Positions 9,677 to 19,401 of a stretch of 52,356 nucleotides of DNA are shown one piece after another (within the stretch, counting starts at the first letter, position 1; each line of letters starts with the position of its first letter). The stretch spans positions 1-52,356 of the forward strand of contig JAJYIU010000027.1 in assembly GCA_021789895.1 (NCBI GenBank), written 5' to 3'. Under the pieces are notes generated by a model, which was given only the letters and a program-made list of their open reading frames with translations, was not told the origin of the DNA and did no database searches. Made by a program: the position numbers and the translations under genes. The DNA comes from Acidobacteriota bacterium. GTDB lineage: Bacteria > Acidobacteriota > Terriglobia > Terriglobales > SCQP01.

Positions 9677-11077
9677 ATGTTTGAATCGATCTCCAATATC
9701 GGACGTGTCACCGACCTGCGCAAACGGGTGCTGTTCACGCTGTTTATTCTGTTCGTTTACCGCATCGGCTCCCATGTCCCCACCCCCGGCATCAATACCT
9801 CCCTGCTGAAGCAATGGTTTACCCAGCATTCCGGCACCCTGCTCGGCTACCTGGATATGTTCAGCGGAGGCAACTTCAGCCAGATGACGGTCTTCGCCTT
9901 GGGCATCATGCCCTACATCACCGCCTCCATCATCCTTGAGCTGATGACGGTGGTGTGGCCCTATCTGGAAAAACTCCAGAAAGAAGGCGAGCTGGGACGG
10001 CGCAAAATCACCCAGTACACCCGCTATCTGACCATCATCCTTTCCATCTTCCAGAGCCTGGGCATCGCCTTCACGCTGATGAAAAGCAGCAACGGCTTCG
10101 TCATTCACCCCGGCCTGGGCTTCATCCTCATGACCGTGCTGACGCTGACCACCGGCTCCGCCTTCGTCATGTGGCTGGGCGAGCAGATTACCGAGCGCGG
10201 CATCGGCAATGGCATGTCGCTGATCATCTTCGCCGGCATCGTCGTCGGCCTGCCTCGCGCCGTCACCGATTTGTGGAACAAGGCGCAGACCTCCGCCTGG
10301 GGACCGCTCACCATCCCCGCCATGATCGTGCTGCTCGCGGTCATGGTCGCCGTCATCGCCTTCATCGTCTTTGTCGAGCGCAGCGAGCGCCGCGTCCCGG
10401 TGCAATATGCCAAGCGCGTGGTCGGCCGCAAGCTGATGGGCGGCCAGTCCACCCATTTGCCCATCCGGGTCAACAGCGGCGGCGTGATGCCGGTCATCTT
10501 TGCCGCCTCCATCCTGACCTTCCCCCAAACCCTCAGCCTGCTCCCGGCGGTGAAAAATAGCCCCTTTTTCGGCCCCTTTTTCGCCTCCCTCGGCTACGGA
10601 CGGCCGCTCTACTCGCTGATTTACGTGATCAGTATCATTTTCTTCGCCTACTTTTACGTCTCCATCATCTTCAACCCCACCCAGGTCGCCGATGATATGC
10701 GTAAGTACGGCGGCTTTATCCCCGGCATCCGCCCCGGCAAGCGCACCGCCGAATATTTGAACGATATCCTGACCCGCATCACCCTGGTCGGCGGCATCTA
10801 CCTGGTGCTGGTGTCTTTATTGCCGCAATTCCTGATTACCGGCTTGCAACTGCAGCATTTGCCCGCCTTTCTGGGCGGCAACCTGTTTGCCAATCTGCCC
10901 GTCTGGATGCTCAACGGGCTGGGCGTCAACTTTTACTTTGGAGGCACTTCGCTGCTGATTGTGGTGGGCGTCGCCATGGATACGGTGCAGCAGGTGGAAG
11001 CGCAATTGATTATGCGCCATTATGAAGGGTTCACCGCGCGCAGCCGGATTCGTGGACGGCGCTCCAATTGGTCTTGA
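9677..11077 (+). CDS. secY: Preprotein translocase channel subunit SecY
   Basis: This 466-residue integral membrane protein forms the SecYEG channel that exports and inserts proteins. The N-terminus RKRVLFTLFILFVYRIGSHV and the loop PTPGIN are typical, and about ten hydrophobic segments are visible. SecY signatures are present in FSGGNFSQMTVFALGIMPYI and GIRPGKRTAEYL. Its place after rplO is canonical. Confidence 0.97.
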   Translation: MFESISNIGRVTDLRKRVLFTLFILFVYRIGSHVPTPGINTSLLKQWFTQHSGTLLGYLDMFSGGNFSQMTVFALGIMPYITASIILELMTVVWPYLEKLQKEGELGRRKITQYTRYLTIILSIFQSLGIAFTLMKSSNGFVIHPGLGFILMTVLTLTTGSAFVMWLGEQITERGIGNGMSLIIFAGIVVGLPRAVTDLWNKAQTSAWGPLTIPAMIVLLAVMVAVIAFIVFVERSERRVPVQYAKRVVGRKLMGGQSTHLPIRVNSGGVMPVIFAASILTFPQTLSLLPAVKNSPFFGPFFASLGYGRPLYSLIYVISIIFFAYFYVSIIFNPTQVADDMRKYGGFIPGIRPGKRTAEYLNDILTRITLVGGIYLVLVSLLPQFLITGLQLQHLPAFLGGNLFANLPVWMLNGLGVNFYFGGTSLLIVVGVAMDTVQQVEAQLIMRHYEGFTARSRIRGRRSNWS

Positions 11078-11138
11078 ATCCGGCCGTTTCCCGCAGCCTG
11101 GTCGCTCGCCCCGGCCGGCCGCGGCCGCAGCCACCAGC

Positions 11139-11858
11139 ATGCCCACTCCTTCTTCCATCCAGGATGTCTCGCCGGCCCGGATTGCCATCGGCCCGGTGAT
11201 CCTGTTGGGAGTCCCGGGCGCCGGCAAAGGCACCCAGGCCAAACGCATGATTGAACGTTATCGCATCCCGCATGTCTCCACCGGCGATATCTTCCGCGAA
11301 TCCATCCAGGCGGATACGCCGCTCGGCCGCCAGACCCGGAGCTATCTGGAAAGCGGCGAGCTGGTGCCGGATGCGCTGGTCTGCGCTACCGTTGCCGAGC
11401 GCCTGGCCAGGCCGGATTGCCGCGACGGCTTCGTGCTCGATGGCTTCCCCCGCACCCTGCCGCAAACCCAGTGGCTCTACCGCTTTCTTGAGGGCGAAAG
11501 CCCCGAGCCGCGCCGCGGGCCGATTGTGATCTACTTGCGCGTCAGCTATAATGAATTATATCGGCGGCTTAGCGGCCGCCGGTATTGTCCGGTCTGCGGT
11601 CGGATTTATAATCTGTTTACCCAGCCGCCGCGCCAGCCAGGCCATTGCGACCTGGAGGGAGCGGAGTTGTTGCAGCGCAAAGACGATCAGCCGGATGTGG
11701 TGCGGGAGCGGCTCGCCGCCTACGAGCGGCAAACCCTTCCGCTGTTGCAGGAGTTTCGGCAACGAGGACATTGTTTCGAGCTGCCCGGCGGTGACTCCGT
11801 GGATCGTGTCAGCCAGGAGATTTTCGCCATTTTGGATGCCCGCCGGGAAGGCGCATGA
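11139..11858 (+). CDS. adk: Adenylate kinase
   Basis: This enzyme interconverts ATP + AMP and 2 ADP. The P-loop is GVPGAGKGTQAKR, followed by HVSTGDIFRE and the DGFPRTLPQ motif of the AMP site. The LID (YCPVCGRIYN...PGHCDLEG) has three Cys that may bind zinc. The frame is open upstream to 11022. ATG 11139 is taken as the start (239 residues) although no good Shine-Dalgarno precedes it; the N-terminal 15-20 residues before the beta strand are not conserved. The stop overlaps map by 4 nt. Confidence 0.95.
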   Translation: MPTPSSIQDVSPARIAIGPVILLGVPGAGKGTQAKRMIERYRIPHVSTGDIFRESIQADTPLGRQTRSYLESGELVPDALVCATVAERLARPDCRDGFVLDGFPRTLPQTQWLYRFLEGESPEPRRGPIVIYLRVSYNELYRRLSGRRYCPVCGRIYNLFTQPPRQPGHCDLEGAELLQRKDDQPDVVRERLAAYERQTLPLLQEFRQRGHCFELPGGDSVDRVSQEIFAILDARREGA

Positions 11859-12613
11859 GTATGTGTAAAACCCCCGCCGAATTGGAAAAAATGCGCCGCA
11901 GCGGGCTGGCCGTGCACCGCATCCTGCAGGCGGTGGCCGCCGGCGTGCAGCCGGGGGCGTCCACCTGGGATCTGGAAACGCTGGCCGAAGCCGCTATCCG
12001 CCGCGAACAGGCGGTGTCGGCCTTTCGCGGCTATCGCGGCTATCCCTGCGTGCTCTGCGCCTCGGTCAATGATGAAATCGTGCATGGCATCCCCAGCCGC
12101 AAAAAACTGCTGCGCGAGGGCGACGTGGTTTCGCTCGACTGCGGCGTGCTGCTGGATGGCTATTACGGCGACAGCGCCTTGACCGTCCCGGTGGGCGATC
12201 CGGCCCGGCTGCCGCCGCCGGTGCAGCGCTTGCTCGCCGCCACTCGATCGGCGCTGGCGGCGGGCATCGAATCGGCGCGGGTCGGCAATTTTTTGGGCGA
12301 CATCTCCTTCGCCGTGCAGCGCAAGGTGGAGGAGGAAGGTTTTAGCGTGGTGCGCGAGTTCGTCGGCCACGGCATCGGCACCCATCTGCATGAAGAGCCG
12401 CAAGTGCCCAATTACGGCCAGCCCGGCGCCGGCCGGCGGCTGCGCGAAGGCATGGTGTTGTGCATCGAGCCGATGGTCAACCAGGGCTCGGCGCAGGTGC
12501 GCTTGCTCGATGACGGCTGGACGGCGGTTACCGCCGACGGCGCCTGTTCGGCCCACTTCGAGCATACCGTCGCCATTACCCGCGACGGCCCCTGGGTCTT
12601 GAGCCAGGCCTGA
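11855..12613 (+). CDS. map: Type I methionine aminopeptidase
   Basis: This enzyme removes the N-terminal Met from nascent proteins. All five metal ligands can be seen: Asp in SLDCGVLLDGYYGDSA (two), His in GHGIGTHLHEEP, Glu in CIEPMV and Glu in FEHTVAI. The protein is 252 residues, the short type Ia form without an N-terminal zinc domain. The ATG at 11855 overlaps the adk stop. Confidence 0.97.
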   Translation: MSMCKTPAELEKMRRSGLAVHRILQAVAAGVQPGASTWDLETLAEAAIRREQAVSAFRGYRGYPCVLCASVNDEIVHGIPSRKKLLREGDVVSLDCGVLLDGYYGDSALTVPVGDPARLPPPVQRLLAATRSALAAGIESARVGNFLGDISFAVQRKVEEEGFSVVREFVGHGIGTHLHEEPQVPNYGQPGAGRRLREGMVLCIEPMVNQGSAQVRLLDDGWTAVTADGACSAHFEHTVAITRDGPWVLSQA

Positions 12614-12649
12614 GCCGCGCGCCGGTGGAAAAGTTTAGGATTTCAGTCC

Positions 12650-12682
12650 AAGGAGACTTCAAAGCCAGATGGCTTTCGCATG
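12650..12682 (+). promoter_or_regulatory. infA ribosome-binding site with hairpin between SD and start
   Basis: AAGGAG (12650-12655) is 24 nt from the infA ATG (12680), too far for normal use. Between them AAAGCC-AGAT-GGCTTT (12661-12676) forms a 6-bp hairpin with a 4-nt loop. If it folds, only ACTTC plus CGC (8 nt) remain between SD and ATG, an ideal spacing. A second reading is a tiny ORF, ATG 12669 encoding MAFA, whose TGA overlaps the infA ATG. Confidence 0.55.
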
Positions 12683-12898
12683 AGCAAGGAAGACGCGATT
12701 GAAATGCTGGGCACGGTGCTGGAACCGCTGCCCAATGCCATGTTCCGGGTCGAACTGGAAAACAAGCATCAGGTGCTGGCCCACGTCAGCGGCAAAATGC
12801 GGAAAAATTTCATCCGCATCCTGCCCGGCGATCGGGTGGCGATTGAACTTTCGCCCTATGACCTGACCCGCGGCCGCATCGTCTATCGCTACAAATAG
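12680..12898 (+). CDS. infA: Translation initiation factor IF-1
   Basis: This 72-residue S1-type OB-fold protein starts [20 protein letters not shown] and ends [12 protein letters not shown], typical of IF-1. IF-1 blocks the A site during initiation and assists IF-2 and IF-3. It lies between map and rpmJ as in many bacteria. Its ribosome-binding site is unusual (see the 12650-12682 entry). Confidence 0.96.
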   Translation: MSKEDAIEMLGTVLEPLPNAMFRVELENKHQVLAHVSGKMRKNFIRILPGDRVAIELSPYDLTRGRIVYRYK

Positions 12899-12918
12899 TC
12901 TTCCCGGGGGAAGAACAC

Positions 12919-13032
12919 ATGAAGGTTCGAGCTTCGGTCAAGAAAATTTGCGACAAGTGCAAGATCGTGCATCGCCGCGGAGTGGTGCGCGTGATCTGCG
13001 AAAATCCCAAACACAAGCAGCGCCAGGGATGA
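12919..13032 (+). CDS. rpmJ: 50S ribosomal protein L36
   Basis: This 37-residue protein reads [20 protein letters not shown] and ends [11 protein letters not shown]. The CxxC...C...H zinc ligands are complete, so it is the zinc-type L36. The order infA-rpmJ-rpsM is the standard start of the alpha operon. Confidence 0.95.
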   Translation: MKVRASVKKICDKCKIVHRRGVVRVICENPKHKQRQG

Positions 13033-13062
13033 GCGCGGCCGCTTGTCAGGAGATGAGAGCTT

Positions 13063-13449
13063 ATGGCACGTATCGCCGGTGTTGATCTGCCCCCGCGCAA
13101 GCGGGCGGCCATCGCGCTGACCTACATCTACGGCATCGGGCGCGCCCGCGCCCTCTCGCTTTTGGCCAAGGCCCAATTGGACCCGGCCAAAAAGGTGCAG
13201 GATTGGAGCGAAGAAGAAGTCACCCGCGTCCGCCAGGCGATCGAATCCGAGGGCGGCGTCGAAGGCGACCTGCGCAAGGACATCGCCCTCAACGTCAAGC
13301 GCCTGATCGAGATCGGCGCCTATCGCGGCCAGCGCCACCGCCGCAATTTGCCGGTGCGCGGCCAGCGCACCCATACCAACGCGCGCACCCGCAAGGGCCC
13401 GCGGCGCGGCACCGTCGCCAACCGCAAAAAGGCGTCCGCCAAAACCTGA
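13063..13449 (+). CDS. rpsM: 30S ribosomal protein S13
   Basis: This 128-residue protein starts [20 protein letters not shown], has the helix-two-turn-helix region ([14 protein letters not shown]), and ends with the basic [19 protein letters not shown] tail that contacts tRNA. S13 forms bridges B1a and B1b to the 50S. An AGGAGATGAG element precedes the start. Confidence 0.97.
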   Translation: MARIAGVDLPPRKRAAIALTYIYGIGRARALSLLAKAQLDPAKKVQDWSEEEVTRVRQAIESEGGVEGDLRKDIALNVKRLIEIGAYRGQRHRRNLPVRGQRTHTNARTRKGPRRGTVANRKKASAKT

Positions 13450-13472
13450 TCCCGGAAGGATAAACACTCGTC

Positions 13473-13904
13473 ATGGCCAAACCAGCCGCTGCCGCCCCGG
13501 GCAAACCTGCCAAGCCCGCCGGCAAGAAGAAAACCTTCAAAAAACGCGAAAAGCGCCATATCCCCACCGGGGTGGTCTACATTCAGGCCACGTTCAACAA
13601 CACCCTGGTCACCATCAGCGACCCCGACGGCCGCGTGGTGGCCTGGTCGAGCGCCGGGTCGTTGGGGTTCCGCGGCTCGCGCAAAGGCACCCCGTTTGCC
13701 GCCGGCCAGGCGGCGCTGCGCGCCGCGGCGCAGGCGCGCGAAGCCGGCATGCGCCAGGTCGAAGTCCGGGTCAAGGGCCCCGGCTCCGGCCGCGAAACCG
13801 CCGTCCGCTCGCTGGCCACCGCCGGCCTGGAAGTGCGCGCCATCAAGGACGTGACCCCGGTGCCGCATAACGGCTGCCGCCCGCCCAAACGCCGCCGCGT
13901 CTGA
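13473..13904 (+). CDS. rpsK: 30S ribosomal protein S11
   Basis: This 143-residue protein has a Lys/Ala/Pro-rich N-terminal extension of about 25 residues followed by a typical S11 core ([20 protein letters not shown], ending [15 protein letters not shown]). S11 is on the 30S platform near the Shine-Dalgarno helix. A GGAAGGA element lies just before the start. Confidence 0.97.
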   Translation: MAKPAAAAPGKPAKPAGKKKTFKKREKRHIPTGVVYIQATFNNTLVTISDPDGRVVAWSSAGSLGFRGSRKGTPFAAGQAALRAAAQAREAGMRQVEVRVKGPGSGRETAVRSLATAGLEVRAIKDVTPVPHNGCRPPKRRRV

Positions 13905-13922
13905 ATTGAGGAAGGAGAGATT

Positions 13923-14552
13923 GTGGCTCGTTATACCGGTCCCGTTTGTCGCCTCTGCCGGCGTGAAGGCATGAAACTGTTTTTGAAGGGCGAAAAGTGC
14001 TTTACCAGCAAATGCCCGGTCGAGAAACGCGCGTTTCCTCCCGGTCAGCATGGCAAGGACCGCCGCCCCAAAATCGTCGGCTACGGCCTGCAGTTGCGCG
14101 AAAAGCAGAAAGCCCGCCGCATTTACGGCGTGCTCGAAGCCCAGTTCCGCAACTACTTCGAGCGCGCCGCGCGCAAGCCCGGCGTCACCGGCGACCTGCT
14201 GCTGCGCCAGCTCGAAACCCGGCTGGACAACGTCGTCTATCGCCTCGGCTTCGCCACCTCCCGCGCCCAGGCGCGCCAACTGGTGCGCCACGGCCATATC
14301 CTGGTCGGCGGCAGGAAGGTCAACGTGCCCAGCTATCAGGTGCGGCAGGGACAGCAGGTCGGCGTGCGCGAGGCCAGCCGCAACCTTTACCCGGTGCAGC
14401 ACGCCCGGGAAATGGCCGCGCATCAGGCGCTGCCCACCTGGCTGGAAGTGGATCGCGAGCAGTTCCAGGGACGCATCCTCAGCCTCCCCGGACGCGAAGA
14501 AGCCGGCCTGCCGGTGCAGGAACAGATGATCGTCGAGTTGTACAGCAAATAA
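13923..14552 (+). CDS. rpsD: 30S ribosomal protein S4
   Basis: This 209-residue protein with a GTG start has a four-Cys zinc site (C9, C12, then Cys in GEKCFTSKC), the S4 RNA-binding domain ([20 protein letters not shown], then [19 protein letters not shown]) and a normal length. S4 nucleates 30S assembly and is the classical alpha-operon autoregulator in E. coli. GAAGGAGAGA precedes the GTG at 13923. Confidence 0.97.
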   Translation: MARYTGPVCRLCRREGMKLFLKGEKCFTSKCPVEKRAFPPGQHGKDRRPKIVGYGLQLREKQKARRIYGVLEAQFRNYFERAARKPGVTGDLLLRQLETRLDNVVYRLGFATSRAQARQLVRHGHILVGGRKVNVPSYQVRQGQQVGVREASRNLYPVQHAREMAAHQALPTWLEVDREQFQGRILSLPGREEAGLPVQEQMIVELYSK

Positions 14553-14628
14553 TCGCGGCGGCGGGCGCCGCCGGCGCTCGTGCCCGGGGCCCGCGTCCGC
14601 CATGCAACTGGGAGGTTGCAAGACAGTT

Positions 14629-15621
14629 ATGCTCTGGAAAGGTTTTCAAAAGCCCAAGCATCTCGCCCTCGATGCCGAGACCGCTACGCCGAACTTCGCC
14701 CGCTTCACCGCGCAGCCCTATGAGCGCGGCTTCGGCCATACCATCGGCAATGCGCTGCGGCGCGTGCTGCTCTCCTCGATCGAAGGCGGAGCCATCACCG
14801 CGGTGCGCATCGAAGGCGTGCTGCACGAGTTCCAATCCATCCCCGGCGTGGTGGAAGATGCGACCGACATCATCCTCAACCTGAAGCAGATCCCCTTCCG
14901 CCTGCACGTGGACGGGCCCAAGCACGTCTATCTGCGCGCCGACCGCCCCGGCCCGGTCACCGCCGCCGCCATCGAAACCGACGGCGACGTGGAAGTGCTC
15001 GACCCCAGCCTCCCCATCGCCACCATCAGCGAGGGCGGCAAGCTGGATATGGAGTTGCGCCTGAAAGTCGGCCGCGGCTATGTCGCCGCCGACCGCAACT
15101 ACGACGAAGACCTCTCGCTCGGCTTCATCCCCATCGACAGCGTGCATTCGCCGGTGCGCAAGGTCAACTATGCGGTCGAAGCGGCTCGCCTCGGCCAGAC
15201 CACCGATTACGACAAGCTCACGCTCGAGGTGACCACCAATGGCGCCGTCACGCCCGCCGACGCGCTCGGCTTCGCCGCCAAGCTGCTCAAAGACCACCTC
15301 GCCATCTTCATCAACTTCGAAGAAGCGCTGGCCGCCGGCGAGCTGGCCGAGCCGCGCGCCGGTCAGTTGCATAATGAAAACCTCAACCGCTCGGTCGAAG
15401 AGCTCGAGCTTTCCGTCCGCTCCTACAACTGCCTCAAGAACGCCAATATCCAGACCATCGGCGAGCTGGTGCAGAAGACCGAAAGCGAAATGCTCAAAAC
15501 CAAAAACTTCGGCCGCAAATCGCTCAACGAGATCAAGGAAATCCTGCACACCATGGGCCTCGGCCTGGGCATGAAAATTGACGAGCAGGGCAACCCGGTC
15601 GCCGGCTCCGAGCAGGCGTAA
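14629..15621 (+). CDS. rpoA: RNA polymerase alpha subunit
   Basis: This 330-residue protein has an N-terminal dimerisation domain ([34 protein letters not shown]) and a C-terminal domain with the helix-hairpin-helix [20 protein letters not shown] that contacts UP elements and activators. The start [10 protein letters not shown] (14629) is preferred to ATG 14602 because it is the usual RpoA N-terminus in related bacteria; GGGAGG lies at 14609-14614, rather distant. Confidence 0.96.
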   Translation: MLWKGFQKPKHLALDAETATPNFARFTAQPYERGFGHTIGNALRRVLLSSIEGGAITAVRIEGVLHEFQSIPGVVEDATDIILNLKQIPFRLHVDGPKHVYLRADRPGPVTAAAIETDGDVEVLDPSLPIATISEGGKLDMELRLKVGRGYVAADRNYDEDLSLGFIPIDSVHSPVRKVNYAVEAARLGQTTDYDKLTLEVTTNGAVTPADALGFAAKLLKDHLAIFINFEEALAAGELAEPRAGQLHNENLNRSVEELELSVRSYNCLKNANIQTIGELVQKTESEMLKTKNFGRKSLNEIKEILHTMGLGLGMKIDEQGNPVAGSEQA

Positions 15622-15644
15622 GCCGATCGAAGGACGTTTTTCCG

Positions 15645-16139
15645 ATGCGCCATCGCAATTCTGGCTATAAATTAGGCCGCAATACCTCGCATCGCCGCGC
15701 CTTGCTGCGCAACCTGGTCACCTCGCTGGTGCTGGAAGAACGGATCGAAACCACCGTTCCCAAGGCCAAGGCGATGCGCCCCTGGGCCGAGCGCATGATC
15801 AGCCTCGGCAAGCGTGGCGACGTGCATGCCCGCCGCCAGGCCGCCGCCTGGCTGCTATCGCCCGCCGCCGTGGGCAAGCTCTTCGACAACCTTTCCGCCC
15901 GCTTCGGCGACCGCGCCGGCGGCTACACCCGCATCGTCAAAACCGGCTTCCGCGCCGGCGATAACGCCGAGCTGGCGCTGATCGAGTATCTCGGCAGCGA
16001 GGCGGTGCAGCAGCAAAAGAAAGAGCGCCGCGCCGAGCGCGCCGAAAAACGCGCCACCGCCGCCCGCAAAGCCGCCGAAGAGGAAGCCAAGGCCGCCGGC
16101 GCTCCCCCGCCGGAAGAAAAAGAACCGGAAAAAGAATAA
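15645..16139 (+). CDS. rplQ: 50S ribosomal protein L17, extended charged tail
   Basis: Residues 1-118 are a normal L17 ([20 protein letters not shown], then [21 protein letters not shown]). A further tail of about 45 residues, very rich in Lys, Glu, Ala and Arg, brings it to 164 residues against about 120. L17 is at the tunnel exit. It is the last gene of the ribosomal supercluster; the next gene points the opposite way and belongs to the Argonaute cassette. Confidence 0.96.
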   Translation: MRHRNSGYKLGRNTSHRRALLRNLVTSLVLEERIETTVPKAKAMRPWAERMISLGKRGDVHARRQAAAWLLSPAAVGKLFDNLSARFGDRAGGYTRIVKTGFRAGDNAELALIEYLGSEAVQQQKKERRAERAEKRATAARKAAEEEAKAAGAPPPEEKEPEKE

Positions 16140-16218
16140 GTGAAATGCAGCTTCCTATGGCAGGCGTCCGACAGGTTGAGGAACCTTCCAGTAAGAGTCG
16201 TTCGCAGCGCTTTCGTGT

Positions 16219-17655
16219 TCACATAAACAGGCGAAATTCGTATGGCCTTGGGAGGATTGTGGGCATTCGCTTAACGGTCCGGGCAAGTATGCTCGCATAG
16301 CTCAATGTGACTGGCAGGCGGTCATATAGGGAATCATTATTCCAATTCATCTTTGAAAGACTCAAAACGGCCTGTACTTGCTCGTGCCACCCGCCGTGGC
16401 CCGCAAATCTTCTGAGCACAAGCGGATGTGGAATTCCTTTTCCCTCTTTGTAAAAGTTGCCTTGTCCCCCTGCGGCCGGCACAGCGCCTTGGGACCAGAG
16501 AAGGGCCTCGCGCTCGCCGAGCTGGAGATAAGAACCTCTGTTGCATGGGTAGGCCGAGGGGATGCCACTCTTTGTAGCCGGACTGTGCGGTGCCTGAATC
16601 AGGATCCCCCGCCATAGGGTTTCCTGTTGGATCTGGTACAGGTGAATTCCCTCAGACGATGACCAGGCATCGAAGCAGCCATCAACTTCGTCAGGCTTAA
16701 ACTCGGTCGTCTTATGGATTATTACTTGCTTTGGGTTCCTGCCGCCGTGCCTCCGTTGGTACAAGGCTAGGCTCCTTGCCATCACTCTCCGCATTTCGGA
16801 GCGGCTGAGAAACGGCTCGTCCTTGAATACGCGTACATCGTCAGTTTCGTAGGCGACAAATTCGAGACCGGCTCCATCAGAGTCAAAGACTTGGCTGCAA
16901 CACGTTACAAAGGTTACCCGTCCTTTCTCACCGTACCTCAGTGCGTAGCTCAGGCCGACATACGCGGCGTCGGGCTCACTGTCTGCCAGTTTCCACGGCA
17001 CTCCGCCTGCTTTGCAGTAGAGGGCAATTCCGAGACGCCACATGACGCTCGCACGGCATGTGTAGCTTAGCGCTCTCCCTTCCTGCACGATCTGTGTAGG
17101 AATCCCCCTTGAAGCGTTGATTGCCTTTATATAATCGTGTAGGTCAAAGTCATCGTCTTCGCCATGGAATGCACGCTCCCATCTGTCCGGGAGGAAAATC
17201 AGTACAACGTCGAATTCGTTTCGCACTGCCGTTAGTCTGTTCATTGTTGTAGTGAGGATATCTGCCAGGCGTAGATGCGGGCGCTGCGCGCCGAGGACTT
17301 CGTGCTCAACGGAAGACGGTAGTTCTATGATTGCGTCGTCGGATGCTGCCTCCAACCGGAGGCCGAAAACGCGTGCGAAGCCGGGGAATTCGATCAGGTA
17401 GTTCCGGCGCTCGCGCGGTGTGTGTCTCTGTTCAAACTCCCGTAGTAGGTTCCGGATACGGCTTCTGAAGCCGGCTGGGAAGATAACGGCAACCTTTATG
17501 GGGTCTAGTACCGGATTCATTAATGATCGGCTATAAGGGCCGAACCGCAGTAAGCCGGCCAAAGGATGTGTGTCGCGATCTTGTTTCCTGTCTGGGTGGA
17601 AGAGCAGCGCTGGCTCTGAGATAGACCTGTGGCCGGGAAGAACAAAAGGCTTCAT
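16219..17655 (-). CDS. Short prokaryotic Argonaute (MID-PIWI, catalytically dead)
   Basis: This 478-residue protein fits a short pAgo with only MID and PIWI domains. The MID 5'-end pocket is suggested by IPTQIVQEGRAL (185-196) and ALYCKAGGVPW (211-221), the Ago-wide K-x-GG-x-P/N motif. In PIWI, the segment that normally holds the first catalytic Asp reads AYVGLSYAL, with Ser236 instead, so no slicing is expected. IIHK (312-315) and the end of the protein (PYEFRLFM) are typical of the group. Such proteins bind guide RNA, recognise invader DNA and activate an APAZ-linked effector. The ATG at 17655 overlaps the SIR2-APAZ stop (ATGA), implying 1:1 coupled synthesis of a heterodimer. Base composition is clearly lower in GC than the ribosomal genes, consistent with transfer. 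Confidence 0.9.
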   Translation of the reverse strand: MKPFVLPGHRSISEPALLFHPDRKQDRDTHPLAGLLRFGPYSRSLMNPVLDPIKVAVIFPAGFRSRIRNLLREFEQRHTPRERRNYLIEFPGFARVFGLRLEAASDDAIIELPSSVEHEVLGAQRPHLRLADILTTTMNRLTAVRNEFDVVLIFLPDRWERAFHGEDDDFDLHDYIKAINASRGIPTQIVQEGRALSYTCRASVMWRLGIALYCKAGGVPWKLADSEPDAAYVGLSYALRYGEKGRVTFVTCCSQVFDSDGAGLEFVAYETDDVRVFKDEPFLSRSEMRRVMARSLALYQRRHGGRNPKQVIIHKTTEFKPDEVDGCFDAWSSSEGIHLYQIQQETLWRGILIQAPHSPATKSGIPSAYPCNRGSYLQLGEREALLWSQGAVPAAGGQGNFYKEGKGIPHPLVLRRFAGHGGWHEQVQAVLSLSKMNWNNDSLYDRLPVTLSYASILARTVKRMPTILPRPYEFRLFM

Positions 17656-19385
17656 ACTGTCGTGCTCCGCCTGCTAAACGCCGTAGTGTTGTCCACTGTG
17701 AAGTGTGCATCGATTCCGTCGGCGATCCCAAAAGAGGCCACGTCAAGTGCGGTTCGGCCCGCCATTATTAACGCAATCCATGCTTCCATGAGCCGGTTCC
17801 ACTGTCGGTTGTACCGCACGGCCGTCCTTTCCCGCACGAACTCGATGGCGATGTCACGCTCTTCATTGTTGTTATCCGAATCGGCGAAGAAGACCGTTGG
17901 CTCAATCAAAAGCCAGAGGCGGCCGAGCTGGTAGTCGAGCTTGATGCGGAGTACCTCGGACCAGGGGATCTGCGTATTTGGCACCACGCCAGTCAGTGAA
18001 CCCGCCCGGTCTTGAAGTGCTGCAACGAGGTGGGCGGGCGCCCGGGAGAAATCGGCATGCAATACATCGCCGTGGCGACTGTGTCGTACGCGGAATGGAC
18101 CAGCATTTTCTATCGCTCGGGCGAAGCTATCTCGGAGGAGGCCTAGTTCTCCAGACTCGAAACGGAGCCTCGTGGTCTCGATGGAGTGGCAGTCAAAATC
18201 GGTAATCCGAAAAGGCGAGAACACCCGTCGGATTTCCTCGTCGCCACCGAAGGCAAGAACTCCGGCTCGCGTCCGTGCTGCGACAACCTGGGCTCGCGCT
18301 TTCTCTATCGCTTCGCGCACGTCCTTTGTGCCTCCAATTTGGCAGACCACTCGTCTGCAAATCGTCGGCCATGTTGTTACGGGGAGGGCGTTGAGTCTGA
18401 TCACCGGCCAATCCCGGCCAGGAGGGTGCAGGGGTACTCCGCTGATGCGGGCAGCATGGCGGTTGAGTTTCGCCTCAATTTCGGGGGGGATATTCCCGAG
18501 CTGCTTGAGGAGGTCTCCTAGCAATTCATCGAAAGTCTGAACTTCGAGCATCTCCGCTCGGACGCCCCTGCTGGAGGCCTTCTCGATTAACTTCGTGACT
18601 GCTGGCAGGGGCTTAGAGTCGGATCGCCAGAACCAAAATAGGCCTCCCGGAAAGGCTTGGTCGGCCTCAACAGCCTCCTGTAGTGTACTGAGGACGCTCT
18701 CATCTCTGCCGCTATATCCGGCGACGATCAGACCGTACCTGCGCGTTGACTCGAGGAGGGCTTGCCGGATTTCGGCATCTTGGGACCGGAGTTCCTCCGG
18801 GGTGTTCTTAAGCTTCTGAGATTGGAAATCGCCGTGCATCTTGGCGATAAGCGGCCAGCGTTCTTCATTTAATGCCTCCATTGTGGCGGACGGATTATCA
18901 AGCGTAGCCACAACGATGCCCGACGTTCCTTCGAATATCTGGACGGCTGCATCCTCGATGAGCTTGTCGAAATTGACAGTCCAAATTAACCTTGCAAGGC
19001 CTACCTTCATCAGGGCGGCAAGCGCGAGATGCCCATAGCTTGGGTTGGCTCCCTTTAGAAGACCATCTAGGAACATCCGGCGGTCGCCCGGATCACGATA
19101 GGCGGCCTCGAAGTAGGCCGCGTACTCCTCGGGGGTGCCCTCTCGCGGAAATATCCCCACACTGCTGAAATAGTCGTTCAGTCGGCGTTGAACGTTGACG
19201 CTCGACAAGTCGTCACAGCTTTTGGGAGACACACGCTGCGCGGCACAGAAAAGTGCTTTTTTGAACTGCCAAATCAAATTTTCCGCAGTTGGGATGCCCG
19301 CGGATGCGGACGCTCCTGCACCCAGCAGCCACATCAAGTTTGGTGCCCTTATCGGGTAAATTCTCAGGAATTCGTCAATCGTCAT
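17652..19385 (-). CDS. SIR2-APAZ effector of a short-Argonaute (SPARSA-type) system
   Basis: The 577-residue product has an N-terminal sirtuin-like domain with the NAD+ motifs complete: WLLGAGASASAGIPTA (19-34), TVNFDKLIED with N138 and D140, and KMHGDF with the catalytic H184; GYSGRDESV follows. From about residue 330 to the end lies a region fitting APAZ (the N-domain-like partner of short pAgo), which lacks enzymatic motifs. In characterised SPARSA systems target recognition by the pAgo-APAZ complex turns the SIR2 domain into an NAD+ hydrolase and kills the infected or plasmid-bearing cell. ATG 19385 is taken as start; an in-frame GTG at 19424 would add 13 residues and overlap the helicase gene by 23 nt. 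The downstream ATGA overlap with the pAgo gene supports one complex. Confidence 0.9.
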   Translation of the reverse strand: MTIDEFLRIYPIRAPNLMWLLGAGASASAGIPTAENLIWQFKKALFCAAQRVSPKSCDDLSSVNVQRRLNDYFSSVGIFPREGTPEEYAAYFEAAYRDPGDRRMFLDGLLKGANPSYGHLALAALMKVGLARLIWTVNFDKLIEDAAVQIFEGTSGIVVATLDNPSATMEALNEERWPLIAKMHGDFQSQKLKNTPEELRSQDAEIRQALLESTRRYGLIVAGYSGRDESVLSTLQEAVEADQAFPGGLFWFWRSDSKPLPAVTKLIEKASSRGVRAEMLEVQTFDELLGDLLKQLGNIPPEIEAKLNRHAARISGVPLHPPGRDWPVIRLNALPVTTWPTICRRVVCQIGGTKDVREAIEKARAQVVAARTRAGVLAFGGDEEIRRVFSPFRITDFDCHSIETTRLRFESGELGLLRDSFARAIENAGPFRVRHSRHGDVLHADFSRAPAHLVAALQDRAGSLTGVVPNTQIPWSEVLRIKLDYQLGRLWLLIEPTVFFADSDNNNEERDIAIEFVRERTAVRYNRQWNRLMEAWIALIMAGRTALDVASFGIADGIDAHFTVDNTTAFSRRSTTV

Positions 19386-19401
19386 AGGGATCGAGAGTGC
19401 G

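Noticed and set aside
16219-17655. Argonaute able to slice DNA or RNA
   Set aside because: The first catalytic Asp position of PIWI holds Ser236 and the protein lacks PAZ and N domains, so it is a short, catalytically inactive type acting through its partner.
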